A stretch of DNA of 64,000 nt, from contig NZ_PYWM01000014.1 in NCBI RefSeq assembly GCF_003049665.1, forward strand, positions 1-64,000, given 5' to 3'. This stretch comes from Lysinibacillus mangiferihumi (GTDB taxonomy: Bacteria > Bacillota > Bacilli > Bacillales_A > Planococcaceae). This document shows positions 33,711 to 42,214 of this stretch, in pieces; within the stretch, counting starts at the first letter, position 1, and the number at the start of each line of letters is the position of its first letter. The notes beneath the pieces were generated by a model. The model was not told the DNA's origin. It did not search any database and worked only from the letters and a program-made list of their open reading frames with translations. Made by a program: the position numbers and the translations under genes.

Positions 33711-34343
33711 TTATACAATTGTAATACCTGCACTTGCAGTACCAGTTAATGCTTGCCCAACAGCTACACCAGTTGTAGTGATGGAGTACACCATTATTAG
33801 TTTGTCACCAGCAGAAACTGCTACCGGTGCAAAACTGCCTGAACCAAACGCTGTATCACCCAATGATATTGCTCCTGTAAATGCTGGAGCTAAGTTAACT
33901 GTAGCAGCTGTAGCAGTATAAGTCGTACTTCCAGCAGGTGCACGATAGATTGTCGCAGTAACTGTAGTAGAGCCTACTAGAGCAAGGGCAACTGTAGCAG
34001 AGAATGATGCAGATAAACCTGTAATACTACCAGCACGTGGTACTGTAAATGCTTCTGTTACAACGCCTGATAAGTTAAGCGTGTTACCTACAAGCGTTAC
34101 ACCAGGAACTGCAGAACCGAAACCGATAAGAGCTGGTGTAGCGATTAGCCCAGTAGCTAAAGAAGTTAACTCAACAGATGTAATCCCAGAAGAGAATGGA
34201 ATAATGGAACCGCCAGTAGCTGGTTGTGATGGTGTGATACATGCAGCATCAACCGCTAAAAATGGACCTAATGCATGACATTCCATACTACCTCTAGATG
34301 AGCAACCACATCCGCTATTAGACATAGGATCATTTAAGAACAT
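33711..34343 (-). CDS. BclB-like exosporium/spore-surface protein
   Basis: 210 residues from the ATG at 34343 (AAAGGAGGTG). A short N-terminus with Cys cluster SGCGCSSRGSMEC, then a domain rich in A, G, T, S and V: SIIPFSSGITSVELTSLATG, LIGFGSAVPGV, FTVPRAGSITGLSASFSATV, LVGSTTVTATIYRAPAGSTT and a final AGITIV. This is the C-terminal beta-sandwich of BclB-type exosporium proteins (exosporium TIGR03721-type), but the collagen-like GXX repeats of BclA/BclB are absent. Probably on the spore surface. First of a set of putative spore-surface genes. Confidence 0.82.
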   Translation of the reverse strand: MFLNDPMSNSGCGCSSRGSMECHALGPFLAVDAACITPSQPATGGSIIPFSSGITSVELTSLATGLIATPALIGFGSAVPGVTLVGNTLNLSGVVTEAFTVPRAGSITGLSASFSATVALALVGSTTVTATIYRAPAGSTTYTATAATVNLAPAFTGAISLGDTAFGSGSFAPVAVSAGDKLIMVYSITTTGVAVGQALTGTASAGITIV

Positions 34344-34650
34344 ATTTACACCTCCTTTCTTCATTATTCTATTCATAGAGGAATAGAGTAAAAGGGCTAT
34401 TAACTACATACATAAAGCTATTTTTATCTTCATTAAAAACTAAAGAAAGGTTTTAGAGCGTAACATGATAGTCTATCGTCTATTTGTTAAATGTCACAGC
34501 TAAAAATACGCAAACATCAATGTAAATGAGGGAAATGTGGGGACATGAAAAAGTCCAATATGTATGGTGAATACTTATTGGACCGTTTCATATAGGAATT
34601 GTAATGGCTATTTTATGGTATTGAATGGTTTTTCCTCCGAGGCGTTCAAA
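34344..34650. other. Intergenic region with minus-strand terminator
   Basis: A hairpin GTCCAATA ... TATTGGAC at 34553-34583, followed on the minus strand by T5, ends the gene at 34651. The remainder holds the promoter of the BclB-like gene; not assigned. Small palindrome CTATTC...GAATAG at about 34367-34384. Confidence 0.55.
34546..34583 (-). terminator. Terminator of the coiled-coil gene at 34651
   Basis: 8-bp arms GTCCAATA/TATTGGAC with a T5 tract on the minus strand. Confidence 0.65.
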
Positions 34651-35670
34651 CTAATTACGTCTACGAAATAGATTAAAAAATAAAGAGTTTTTTTCTTTTT
34701 TCTGCTCTACTTCTATTGCTTCTTCTAGTACTTCTTCTACCATTACCTTTTCAATGATTTCTAGTTGGTTGCTAGCTTCTTCATTCGTTGCTATAAGCGG
34801 CGTATGTTCTTCTTCTATAACTAAATCATTGTTGTCGAATGTTTCAGCTTCCGTAGCAGGAGGCACATTTGGAGTATCTAACGTTGCCTGAACTAATGAA
34901 GAAGATTCTGTTAGCACCAAGTCATTAGCTATTGGCGCTGTTAAACTATTCGTTTCCAAGATGCTTACAGGGACTCCCTGTGTATCTGCTGCATTTTTAA
35001 AGTGAAAAGTCGATTCTGCTGTAGTGTTTCGGTATAAACCGTTGTAAATATGACTTGGATGGGTATTAATTGATTGAAAATAATGTTGGTTAAAATGACG
35101 TTCTTCATGTTTTTTATCGGAATTAGGATTAGGTGGAAGATGCATGCCGGTGTTTATATTTGTTGCTTTGCCAGCCAAACTTTGAAGAAATTGATAAGTT
35201 GGTTCGGTCGTACGTAATGATGGTTGTACAGCTGTTTGAGCTATTTCTTCTAAAAGCTTTTTTGAAGGGTTGGCAATATTTTTTAACGAGTTTTCATCAA
35301 CATTCGTAAAATGAGTATCTGTTGGCGGTGATGCTCCATTGTTATCAACCGTTATTATTTTATTTAATACGGCTAAAATTTCCTGATTCATTTCTTCTAT
35401 TGTTTGATTAAGGGATTGTATTTGAATCGAAAGCTGCTTTACTTGTTCCTCGTATTCTTTAATTTGTAAGCTTTGTTTATCATCAATTGTTTCAGTTAAG
35501 CCCTCTATATGAGCGATTTGCGTTTTCAGCTCCTCAAACTCATTCTTCACAAATAGATAATCTTCAATTGAAGTACCCGCTTTTAAAGTAGTTAACGTCT
35601 CTCTATAGGAATCAATTTTTTCTTTCAATTTTTCAATGTCTTGAGTGGAGTACAACTTCGAATCTTCCAT
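34651..35670 (-). CDS. Large coiled-coil protein, putative spore-associated
   Basis: 339 residues, AAAGGGGTG before the ATG. Residues 1-110 are a continuous coiled coil (heptads in YSTQDIEKLKEKIDSYRETL and QVKQLSIQIQSLNQTIEEMN). Residues about 115-290 are low-complexity, rich in N, T, P and H. The C-terminus is acidic followed by a basic end NLFRRRN. No signal peptide or known domain. Lies between the BclB-like gene and a divergent set of Cys-rich and coiled-coil genes; a structural role in the spore surface is inference. Confidence 0.65.
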   Translation of the reverse strand: MEDSKLYSTQDIEKLKEKIDSYRETLTTLKAGTSIEDYLFVKNEFEELKTQIAHIEGLTETIDDKQSLQIKEYEEQVKQLSIQIQSLNQTIEEMNQEILAVLNKIITVDNNGASPPTDTHFTNVDENSLKNIANPSKKLLEEIAQTAVQPSLRTTEPTYQFLQSLAGKATNINTGMHLPPNPNSDKKHEERHFNQHYFQSINTHPSHIYNGLYRNTTAESTFHFKNAADTQGVPVSILETNSLTAPIANDLVLTESSSLVQATLDTPNVPPATEAETFDNNDLVIEEEHTPLIATNEEASNQLEIIEKVMVEEVLEEAIEVEQKKEKNSLFFNLFRRRN

Positions 35671-35894
35671 TGCATTTCACCCCTTTCAGTCCATTAGTAT
35701 TTTATTAAAAAACTTTACTTTCTGTTACAAAACCATGTAATCAGCCGAGAAGAAAGCAACGTGTTCTATTCACTACACGGACAACAGCATCTCTTGAATA
35801 AATATCCTGTAAATTATTTGTTAGCCCATGCACTTAACGCTAAAAAACATATGCTACAAACGAAAGATAAAAAACTTATGGAGGTGTCAAAAGG

Positions 35895-36533
35895 ATGCAA
35901 GATAATATGCCATCCCAGGCGCGCGAACTAATTTGTATAAATGTCGATAAGGTATATGACTGGATTGTAAAGGAAATGTCATTTGATATTTCGCCAACAG
36001 GTGCCATTACTTTCCCTGGTATAACACCAACGACAGTTTTAACAGGTGCAACTGTTACGTGTAGAGTAACTCCGGCTGCGACAAACCCAATCGTGATTCT
36101 TAATCGTGAGAATCGCCAATTCTCTATTGATGGATCAACAGTTTGTCTGCAACACTTAAATATTCAAAAGAACTTCATTCTTACAATTGTAGTTACTTTA
36201 CCAAATGGTACTGTGTTTACAAGCAGTGAGATTCCGGTATCACGTTGTGAACAAGTTACATTATGTGCACCTAAAGGAACAGATGTTGAAATTCTTTATA
36301 CAGATTTAGATTGCTTCGTGTGCACAACAGGTACGCTTACTGCTGGTACTGGAACAATTACATTTTCTGCGTTAACAATTACAGTAGCAGTATGTCAAAG
36401 TATTCAATCTACGTTCCCAGTTACTGTAGAGTTCTTAGCAAACTACTGCGAACCAAGAGCAGATTTACCATTCTCATGCCCAACTGCGGTTCGTCCAAAA
36501 CAATGTTCCGTTATTTTCCCAACAATGGGGTAA
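35895..36533 (+). CDS. Cysteine-rich putative spore-surface protein
   Basis: 212 residues, GGAGGTG ribosome site. Starts ARELICINVDKVYDWIVKEM, a motif seen at the start of many Cys-rich Bacillaceae spore or exosporium proteins. The rest is Thr/Val-rich beta-type sequence with about ten cysteines (RCEQVTLCAPKGTDVEIL; DCFVCTTGTLTAGTG; YCEPRADLPFSC). No signal peptide, as expected for proteins laid down from the mother cell. The family is related in style to DUF3992/endospore appendage proteins but I cannot assign it to them. Confidence 0.65.
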   Translation: MQDNMPSQARELICINVDKVYDWIVKEMSFDISPTGAITFPGITPTTVLTGATVTCRVTPAATNPIVILNRENRQFSIDGSTVCLQHLNIQKNFILTIVVTLPNGTVFTSSEIPVSRCEQVTLCAPKGTDVEILYTDLDCFVCTTGTLTAGTGTITFSALTITVAVCQSIQSTFPVTVEFLANYCEPRADLPFSCPTAVRPKQCSVIFPTMG

Positions 36534-36565
36534 TGGTGCTAACACATAAGAAGTTGTCATAACAT

Positions 36566-36592
36566 AAAGAGAGGATTATCCTCTCTTTTTTA
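36566..36592 (+). terminator. Hairpin terminator
   Basis: AAGAGAGGA / TCCTCTCTT arms with loop TTA and a T6 run, between the Cys-rich gene and the next gene. Confidence 0.8.
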
Positions 36593-36630
36593 TTTTGGTT
36601 ACTTATTATATAGGCAAGGGGGCCCGAATT

Positions 36631-37206
36631 ATGAGTATTCATCATGAGTCTGTGCAAGAAAAAATAAGGAAGCTGAAAGAACAAACAACATTATATGTCG
36701 ATGAAATGAAAAGACTGGTAAAAGAGCTCGACCAGAAAAAGGAAGTAAGTAGCGTTAGTTATTTTACAACGTCACTTAATATTTCATATGATGCTGATCA
36801 AGAAAGCCTATGTCTTGGCTCTTATCATATTCGCAATATCGGTAATCAACCACTAACAAATCCGTATATTTGTATAAAGCTGCCTGATGATTCTCCTTTT
36901 TCATTTTCAGGAAGGTATGTTTATGAGCATTTTAATCAAAATTTAAAAGTTTCCGGTAGCTGGGAACGAATACATGATACTTCTAACAAAACAGAATTTT
37001 GGCTTAAACCAATAGGGAAACAAACAATTGAGCCAAATGAGACGATTTCATTTACTAATTTCCAAATTAAATGGTCCCATCATTTATCCTATGCAGGTAC
37101 AATAACGGGATTTACATATTGTGATGAGCTACAAGACGGTGTCTTAGTAATAAATCCTATTAATCTTAATGGAATGAGCAGTGCAAAGGAGGGGCAAGAT
37201 GAGTGA
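36631..37206 (+). CDS. Hypothetical protein, helix plus beta-sandwich-like domain
   Basis: 191 residues from the ATG at 36631 (AAGGGGG 8 bp upstream; 36595 has no site). Residues 1-35 are a charged coiled coil (QEKIRKLKEQTTLYVDEMKR). Residues about 45-185 are beta-rich with SYHIRNIGNQPLTNPYICIK and NETISFTNFQIKW, like an Ig/CARDB-type sandwich. No signal peptide. The stop overlaps the next gene by 8 bp, the first of a three-gene translationally coupled unit. Function unknown. Confidence 0.65.
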   Translation: MSIHHESVQEKIRKLKEQTTLYVDEMKRLVKELDQKKEVSSVSYFTTSLNISYDADQESLCLGSYHIRNIGNQPLTNPYICIKLPDDSPFSFSGRYVYEHFNQNLKVSGSWERIHDTSNKTEFWLKPIGKQTIEPNETISFTNFQIKWSHHLSYAGTITGFTYCDELQDGVLVINPINLNGMSSAKEGQDE

Positions 37207-37501
37207 ATTAGAGGAACAAAAATTAGAGGTAGGGCTTGAGCAAATCGTACGTCAATATATGAAGGATCGGCTGATAAATGTCTCAGACTTTAAACAGGAG
37301 GAAGATAATAGTTTTGCATTTCTAGAAAAAAGCACGTTGCAACTATTGCTTGCCTCCTTGCTATCCGGAGACAAGAGAGTACCAGTAGAGAATGGCAATG
37401 GGCAATTTGAATTGAGTATTGTAAAGCAGCTAGATGAAATGATTGAGGAAATGAAAGTGCAGTTTGAGGAAGTAATGGATCTTTTGAAAAAGCTATCGTG
37501 A
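37199..37501 (+). CDS. Small acidic helical protein
   Basis: 100 residues from the ATG at 37199 (GGAGGGG just upstream). Helical, very acidic, with GLEQIVRQYMKDRLINVSDF early and a C-terminal amphipathic helix VKQLDEMIEEMKVQFEEVMD likely to coil with its neighbours. Overlaps the preceding gene and ends 14 bp before the start of the next. Unknown function. Confidence 0.62.
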   Translation: MSELEEQKLEVGLEQIVRQYMKDRLINVSDFKQEEDNSFAFLEKSTLQLLLASLLSGDKRVPVENGNGQFELSIVKQLDEMIEEMKVQFEEVMDLLKKLS

Positions 37502-37515
37502 TAGGAGGTACTAAC

Positions 37516-38283
37516 GTGGATAATCAAAGCGTTAAAAATAACGATCCTATACAGCTACAGCAAATGATTATTTTTTTAAGAGCAGAGCTTGCGAAATATA
37601 AAAATGAAATAAATCGACTTAGAGATAGCGATTATTATTCACTCGTACTAAGACTAGAGCGAGAAAATGTCCGACTGACAAGACAAAATAAAGAACTTTC
37701 AATGGATCGTATGAAGTTAAAGAGAACGTTTGAAAGGGAGTCAAAGGCCTATGAAGAAGATAGACAAAAAAGAGAGATTCAACGACAAAAACATATTGCC
37801 TCGATAGACCTACTATTAAAAGAAATAGAGCGCTTACGTACAGAAAATAAACAGTTACAGTATACAAGTAATCAGGCCCATCAGGATATAGCAGCAGATG
37901 ATAAGCGTGCTATAGAGAATCTCGAAATACAGATAAGTACGTTTACGAAAGAACTCAATGCAAAAGTGAATTCGATAATGGATACTTTACAGCGAGATGA
38001 CACAAATAATGTCCATGACTATTTAGTTAAAGAACTAGCAGAGAGAAACGATGAAATCCATAGATTGTCCATAGAGTTAATGGAAATAAAAAATAAAAAA
38101 GCAAGTACGGAAGCCGTATCGAATGAAAAAGCCCTATCCGAGTTAAACGCTAAGATTGAAAAAATAATAGCTCAATCGATTGATTTTGAAGAGCAGCTAG
38201 AAAAGAAAGTACGTATACTGGATGACTTAGAGCAACAATTAAACCAGCTCGTTATAGAAATCAATGCCAATCAATCGATGTAA
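37516..38283 (+). CDS. Long coiled-coil protein
   Basis: 255 residues from GTG at 37516 (AGGAGGT). Almost wholly coiled coil in K/E/R/Q/L heptads (LRLERENVRLTRQNKELSMD; HIASIDLLLKEIERLRTENK; QLEKKVRILDDLEQQLNQLV). No membrane segment. Third gene of the coupled set. Coiled-coil scaffold proteins of this kind are frequent in spore coat and crust layers; the role here is inferred from context only. Confidence 0.65.
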   Translation: MDNQSVKNNDPIQLQQMIIFLRAELAKYKNEINRLRDSDYYSLVLRLERENVRLTRQNKELSMDRMKLKRTFERESKAYEEDRQKREIQRQKHIASIDLLLKEIERLRTENKQLQYTSNQAHQDIAADDKRAIENLEIQISTFTKELNAKVNSIMDTLQRDDTNNVHDYLVKELAERNDEIHRLSIELMEIKNKKASTEAVSNEKALSELNAKIEKIIAQSIDFEEQLEKKVRILDDLEQQLNQLVIEINANQSM

Positions 38284-38423
38284 AATAGGTGCTGGCATCA
38301 TTTAAGCGGTTTATATGTGGAATCAGGATGGATGAATCCTCTTATGTAAAATCAAAAAATATAGGGGCTCACTAGTAGTTGATTATGGAGGACATAAAAG
38401 TGCTACTCAAAATGCTCAAATGG

Positions 38424-38459
38424 AAGCCGCAACTAACGTGAACAAGCGAGTTGCGGCTT
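38424..38459. repeat. AAGCCGC-core hairpin repeat
   Basis: Perfect 11-bp arms AAGCCGCAACT (38424-38434) and AGTTGCGGCTT (38449-38459). Same family as 49834-49872 and others. A GTG with GGAGG upstream at 38400 could begin a 13-codon peptide that ends inside the hairpin, but this is weak. Confidence 0.65.
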
Positions 38460-38541
38460 ATCGTGTGCCTGCGTACGAACATCATGGCACAGCCTTAAGT
38501 TATTTTTTTCTATAAATGTTACGCAAAATTAAGCGCTGTTA

Positions 38542-38691
38542 TTATTTTGTTTCTCGGTGTAATGTAACACGCTTCAAACGGGGTGAATATTTCTTTAATT
38601 CCAGTCTTTCAGGATTATTTCGTTTGTTTTTAGTTGTAATGTAATTTTTATCGCCTGTTTCAGTGCAGGCTAAAGTAACTTGAACACGCAT
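38542..38691 (-). CDS. rpmG: Ribosomal protein L33, zinc-independent form
   Basis: 49 residues, starting [20 protein letters not shown] and ending [11 protein letters not shown]. The standard zinc-ribbon L33 has CxxC pairs; here only C9 is left, with C12 replaced by T and the second pair replaced (KYSPR). This is the C-minus paralogue made during zinc starvation, which replaces the zinc form on ribosomes. A near-perfect Zur box overlaps its leader, and the Zur-type metallochaperone YciC is divergently encoded. AAAGGAG ribosome site. Confidence 0.93.
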   Translation of the reverse strand: MRVQVTLACTETGDKNYITTKNKRNNPERLELKKYSPRLKRVTLHRETK

Positions 38692-38707
38692 ATTATCGAC
38701 TCCTTTT

Positions 38708-38728
38708 AAATCGTAATTATTACGCTTT
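38708..38728 (-). promoter_or_regulatory. Zur box controlling L33
   Basis: TCGTAATTATTACG core with AAA before and CTTT after: 20 of 21 positions of the Bacillus Zur consensus by eye. Lies 17 bp upstream of the L33 start codon. Confidence 0.88.
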
Positions 38729-38824
38729 AGATAATATATTGTTTACATACTAATGTCAATGTTTTGCGTTACAAAAAGTTATGCATTGCATTTTTATATT
38801 TTTTATGATTAAATTACAAACTAT

Positions 38825-38845
38825 AAATAGTAATCATTACGATTT
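38825..38845 (+). promoter_or_regulatory. Zur box controlling yciC
   Basis: AGTAATCATTACGATTT core, 20 of 21 positions of the Zur consensus. Lies 20 bp upstream of the yciC start codon. Two Zur boxes in one divergent region indicate co-ordinate derepression under low zinc. Confidence 0.88.
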
Positions 38846-38865
38846 AGATTGATGGAGGTTGTAAA

Positions 38866-40059
38866 ATGACAAATAAAATTCCAGTGACTGTATTAAGTGG
38901 TTATTTAGGTTCGGGTAAAACGACGATAATGAATCATGTGTTACAAAATGAAAAAAACATGCGTGTAGCTGTTATTGTTAATGATATGAGTGAAATTAAT
39001 ATCGATGCAGAATTGATTGCAAATGGTAGCGGTATTTCTCGAACAGAGGAAAAATTCGTAGAGCTTTCGAATGGCTGTATTTGTTGCACATTACGTGAGG
39101 ATTTACTACAAGAAGTAGAGCGTCTCGCAAAGCTAGGAAATATTGATTATATTTTAATTGAGTCGACAGGTATTAGTGAACCAATACCGGTTGCACAAAC
39201 CTTTAGTTATTTAGACGAGGAGCTTGGTATTGATTTAACGAAGTTCTGCAAACTCGATACAATGGTAACTGTAGTTGATGCTAATCGTTTTTGGCATGAT
39301 TTTCAGTCAGGTGAAAGTTTATTGGAGCGTAAGGAAGCAGTTGGTGAATTAGATGAACGCGATGTAGCAGATTTATTAATTGACCAGATTGAATTTTGTG
39401 ATGTTTTAGTGCTGAACAAGTGTGATCTCGTAACGGAAGAGGAGCTTGAAAGACTAGAACGTATTTTGCATGCACTACAACCTGAGGCAAAGCTTATTCG
39501 TACCATTAATGGGGTAATAGAGCCAAGTGAAATTTTAAATACAGGGAGATTCGACTTTGAGAGAGTTTCAGAATCGGCAGGCTGGTTAAAAGAATTAGAA
39601 CTCGGCCATGAAAATCATACACCGGAGACAGAGGAGTATGGCATTGCTTCATTCACTTATAAGCGTAAAATCCCTTTCCATCCAATGCGCTTTGTAGAGT
39701 GGTGTGATAACATGCCAGAATCAATTGTCCGTGCCAAAGGTATTATTTGGAGTGCGAGGCATCAAGATGTGGCATTATTACTGTCACAAGCAGGTTCGTC
39801 TGCGAAAATTGAGCCTGTTTCTTATTGGGTAGCAGCTTTACCTACAGCACAGCAACAGGATGTCTTTTTACAAAGCCCTGAGGTATTGGACGATTGGGAT
39901 GAAGAATTCGGTGACCGTATGACACAGTTAGTCATTATAGGGATAGACTTAGATCAAGAAGAAATTACAAAAGAGCTTGATGCATGCCTTTTGACAACGA
40001 ATGAGTTTGCGGAGCCTTGGGAACAGCTAGAGGATCCTTTTAATTGGGAGTGGAGTTAA
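38866..40059 (+). CDS. yciC: YciC/ZagA zinc metallochaperone GTPase (COG0523)
   Basis: 397 residues, the same length as B. subtilis YciC. Walker A LSGYLGSGKTTIMNHVL, metal motif SNGCICCTLREDL (the CxCC of COG0523), switch II ESTGISEPIPVAQTF and NKCDL. Family members deliver zinc to essential enzymes such as FolE2 when zinc is scarce. Behind a Zur box and divergent from zinc-free L33, a standard zinc-starvation pair. C-terminal CobW domain complete, including QLVIIGIDLDQEEITKELDA. Confidence 0.95.
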   Translation: MTNKIPVTVLSGYLGSGKTTIMNHVLQNEKNMRVAVIVNDMSEINIDAELIANGSGISRTEEKFVELSNGCICCTLREDLLQEVERLAKLGNIDYILIESTGISEPIPVAQTFSYLDEELGIDLTKFCKLDTMVTVVDANRFWHDFQSGESLLERKEAVGELDERDVADLLIDQIEFCDVLVLNKCDLVTEEELERLERILHALQPEAKLIRTINGVIEPSEILNTGRFDFERVSESAGWLKELELGHENHTPETEEYGIASFTYKRKIPFHPMRFVEWCDNMPESIVRAKGIIWSARHQDVALLLSQAGSSAKIEPVSYWVAALPTAQQQDVFLQSPEVLDDWDEEFGDRMTQLVIIGIDLDQEEITKELDACLLTTNEFAEPWEQLEDPFNWEWS

Positions 40060-40372
40060 AGAGGCTAAATAGTGGGTTGCCTGTTCAGCTTTTTTAATGA
40101 TAGGAGTTAACGAGCTATAACGTTTAATCAAAGTGAAGGGTTGCTCGACTCCTGCGGGAACAGCGTGAGCCTTAAGACCCCGCACGTAGTGAAGCGGAGG
40201 AGGAGGCTTAAGCCACGCCCGCAAAAAAGCGAGCAACCCGTAACGGCAATCAACTTGCACATAGAAAATAACTAGGAGACTCGGCGCTTGCCTATGAAAA
40301 GCGCATTGTTCGGGCTCGCTGGATTTAGTAATAATGCATGGAATTACTGTAGGAGAAACTGGATCTACCACA
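40060..40372. repeat. Intergenic region with dispersed repeat
   Basis: About 40130-40240 contains aagggttgctcgactcctgc, gggaacagcgtgagcctt, aagaccccgcacg and aggcttaagccacgcccgc, with the closing gcgagcaaccc complementary to the opening gggttgctcg. This is a large imperfect palindrome; its first part recurs reversed at about 131-175. Noncoding. The region lies between convergent genes. Confidence 0.65.
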
Positions 40373-40915
40373 TTACTTTTGTGGTAGATCCTTTTTAAAT
40401 ACATGATTATAGTCAGTCGCATCTCGTAATGCCTTTTCTTCTATTGGGATTCTTACTGATAGCATTGTAATGTTTAAGAGCGTAAAGCAAAATGCTGTAA
40501 AATAAGCCTGAAACATAATAGGCAGTAGCAGAATTTCTAAACTAACAACGGCATAATTAGGGTGACGCATAAATGTATAGGGTCCCTTCCTGACAACTTC
40601 TGCACCTGGTAAAATTAAAATTTTCGTATTCCAAAAAGGTCCTAATGACCGGATACACCAAATACGTAAAGCTTGCACTAAGAGGAATAATATGAAAAGT
40701 AACGGAAATAAGGGCGATGGTCCAAAATTATTGGAAACAACTTCAACAATCAAAAATAGAAAAAAACTAACATGCATGGTAACCATATAGGAATAATGTG
40801 ATTCACCTACTTCATAGGCACCTTTTGCAAGCATCCATTTTTCATGGCGTTTGGCTATAAAAACCTCTGTTAATCTTTGTAGAATAACAAGAATTAAAAT
40901 AAAGTAAAATAGCAT
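40373..40915 (-). CDS. ypbQ: YpbQ-like isoprenylcysteine methyltransferase-family O-methyltransferase
   Basis: 180 residues from the ATG at 40915 (GGAGGGA). Four to five membrane segments (FYFILILVILQRLTEVFIAK at the start) and the ICMT motif RKGPYTFMRHPNYAVVSLEI with closing EEKALRDATDYNHVFKKDLP. B. subtilis YpbQ (BpsB) methylates the alkylpyrones made by BpsA. Here the start is 1 bp after the bpsA stop, the same gene pair. Membrane-bound, SAM-dependent. Confidence 0.9.
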   Translation of the reverse strand: MLFYFILILVILQRLTEVFIAKRHEKWMLAKGAYEVGESHYSYMVTMHVSFFLFLIVEVVSNNFGPSPLFPLLFILFLLVQALRIWCIRSLGPFWNTKILILPGAEVVRKGPYTFMRHPNYAVVSLEILLLPIMFQAYFTAFCFTLLNITMLSVRIPIEEKALRDATDYNHVFKKDLPQK

Positions 40916-40916
40916 A

Positions 40917-41999
40917 CTACTCCCTCCATTTAAGTAATACAACTTCCGCACAGAATCCAGGGCCGAGGGCGACAAGCAACCCAATATCATCTATCTGCCC
41001 CTCGTTTAACATAAATTGTTCGAGTACATATAATACGGTAGGCGAGGACATATTACCGTGATTGCGTAATATTTCCCGAGAAATGTCGGTCTTTTGTTGA
41101 GAAAGATATAGCGCATCCTCATAGGCTTTTAACACCTTTTTACCTCCAGGATGTGCAATAAAATGATCGAGCTGTTCGCTGAAAAGATGTTGTTCAACTA
41201 AAAATTGTTCAATGAAAGGGCCTAGCCAATTCGTAATAATCGCTGGAATACTTTTTTGGAAAACGACATGAAGCCCGTTATTTTTTATATTCCAGCCCAT
41301 CACATTTTCTGAATCAGGCATCCACTTCGAGCCAGTTGTAACAATCGAAGGAACTGCTTTCTTCGTCTGTATTGCTGCATCGTCTCCGCAAACGAGTATG
41401 CAAGCTGCACCATCTGCGAATAAGGATGCACCGATTAAATTACTTTTTGAAAAATCGTTTTGTTGAAAGGTTAAGCTACAAAGTTCAACACATACAACAA
41501 GCACCTTTGCTTGAGGATGTGCTTTGCAATAATCATAGGCACGACTTATGCCAGCTGCTCCACCTGCACAACCTAACCCCCATAGAGGAATACGTTTTAA
41601 TCGATCTGAAAAAGGTAGTTGATTCATAATTCTGGCATCGATGCTTGGTGTAGAAATGCCCGTGCTACTTACGAAAATAATGGCATCTATTTCGTTAGGA
41701 GAAATCGGTGCTTTTAAAAATGATTCATTTTGTAAACAAGCTTGAATGACTTCAACACTATATTGCGTTGCTAACGCTATATACAGATTGTTTCGCTCTT
41801 CGAAAGTATGCTCATTGCGGTGCCATTCGGCTGGTACACAGAAATGGCGAGTCTGGATGCCACCATTATCGAATACTTTTAAATAACGCTCTAATTTGGG
41901 GATTTTTTCGTAAAATAGTTCCTTTGTTAACGCCTCTGCATTCGCTTGCTGCAATGTGTAAGGTGGTTGATATGTACTAATCGAAATAATTTTTGACAA
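40917..41999 (-). CDS. bpsA: Type III polyketide synthase (alkylpyrone synthase)
   Basis: 360 residues from TTG at 41999 (AAGGAG 8 bp upstream). The catalytic triad of chalcone-synthase-like enzymes is visible: Cys in IPLWGLGCAGGAAGISRAYD, His in HFIAHPGGKKVLKAYE, Asn in RNHGNMSSPTVLYVL, with the closing GPGFCAEVVLL loop. The sequence is close to B. subtilis BpsA, which makes triketide and tetraketide alkylpyrones from long-chain acyl-CoA; YpbQ then methylates them. Likely operon with ypbQ. Confidence 0.92.
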   Translation of the reverse strand: MSKIISISTYQPPYTLQQANAEALTKELFYEKIPKLERYLKVFDNGGIQTRHFCVPAEWHRNEHTFEERNNLYIALATQYSVEVIQACLQNESFLKAPISPNEIDAIIFVSSTGISTPSIDARIMNQLPFSDRLKRIPLWGLGCAGGAAGISRAYDYCKAHPQAKVLVVCVELCSLTFQQNDFSKSNLIGASLFADGAACILVCGDDAAIQTKKAVPSIVTTGSKWMPDSENVMGWNIKNNGLHVVFQKSIPAIITNWLGPFIEQFLVEQHLFSEQLDHFIAHPGGKKVLKAYEDALYLSQQKTDISREILRNHGNMSSPTVLYVLEQFMLNEGQIDDIGLLVALGPGFCAEVVLLKWRE

Positions 42000-42077
42000 T
42001 TCAACATCTCCTTCGTAAATAAGGGTCTTGTACATTATATGCAGATAGGGAGGGCATAAATGCTTCGATAGATCAAT

Positions 42078-42106
42078 TTGACAATTTTGAAAAAATTAGA
42101 TATATT
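42078..42106 (+). promoter_or_regulatory. SigA promoter of the RsgA-type gene
   Basis: Perfect -35 TTGACA (42078-42083), 17-bp spacer, -10 TATATT (42101-42106). Transcription would begin near 42113 and give a 265-nt leader. Confidence 0.88.
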
Positions 42107-42139
42107 GGAAATAACTAAATTGGAAGTAGGTGATGTGAC

Positions 42140-42214
42140 ATGATGAATAGAGCCGTTTTTAACGAACTGCATTTCGGTTTGTTCAATTTCACACGCCTAA
42201 AATATACAATTTGA
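42140..42214 (+). CDS. Leader peptide (uORF) of the RsgA-type gene
   Basis: 24 codons, ATG ATG start with AGGTG 7 bp upstream, ending TGA at 42214; peptide begins MMNRAVFNELHFGLF and ends KYTI. It spans the 13-nt antiterminator arm at 42165-42177. The reading frame, ribosome site and position within a leader with a terminator fit a regulatory leader peptide of the kind seen before erm, msr and cat genes. Too short for a protein function; peptide not recognised. Confidence 0.6.
   Translation: MMNRAVFNELHFGLFNFTRLKYTI

Noticed and set aside
38400-38441. 13-codon ORF starting GTG at 38400 with GGAGG upstream
   Set aside because: Ends inside the AAGCCGC repeat hairpin; no conservation evidence available and the downstream gene is on the other strand.
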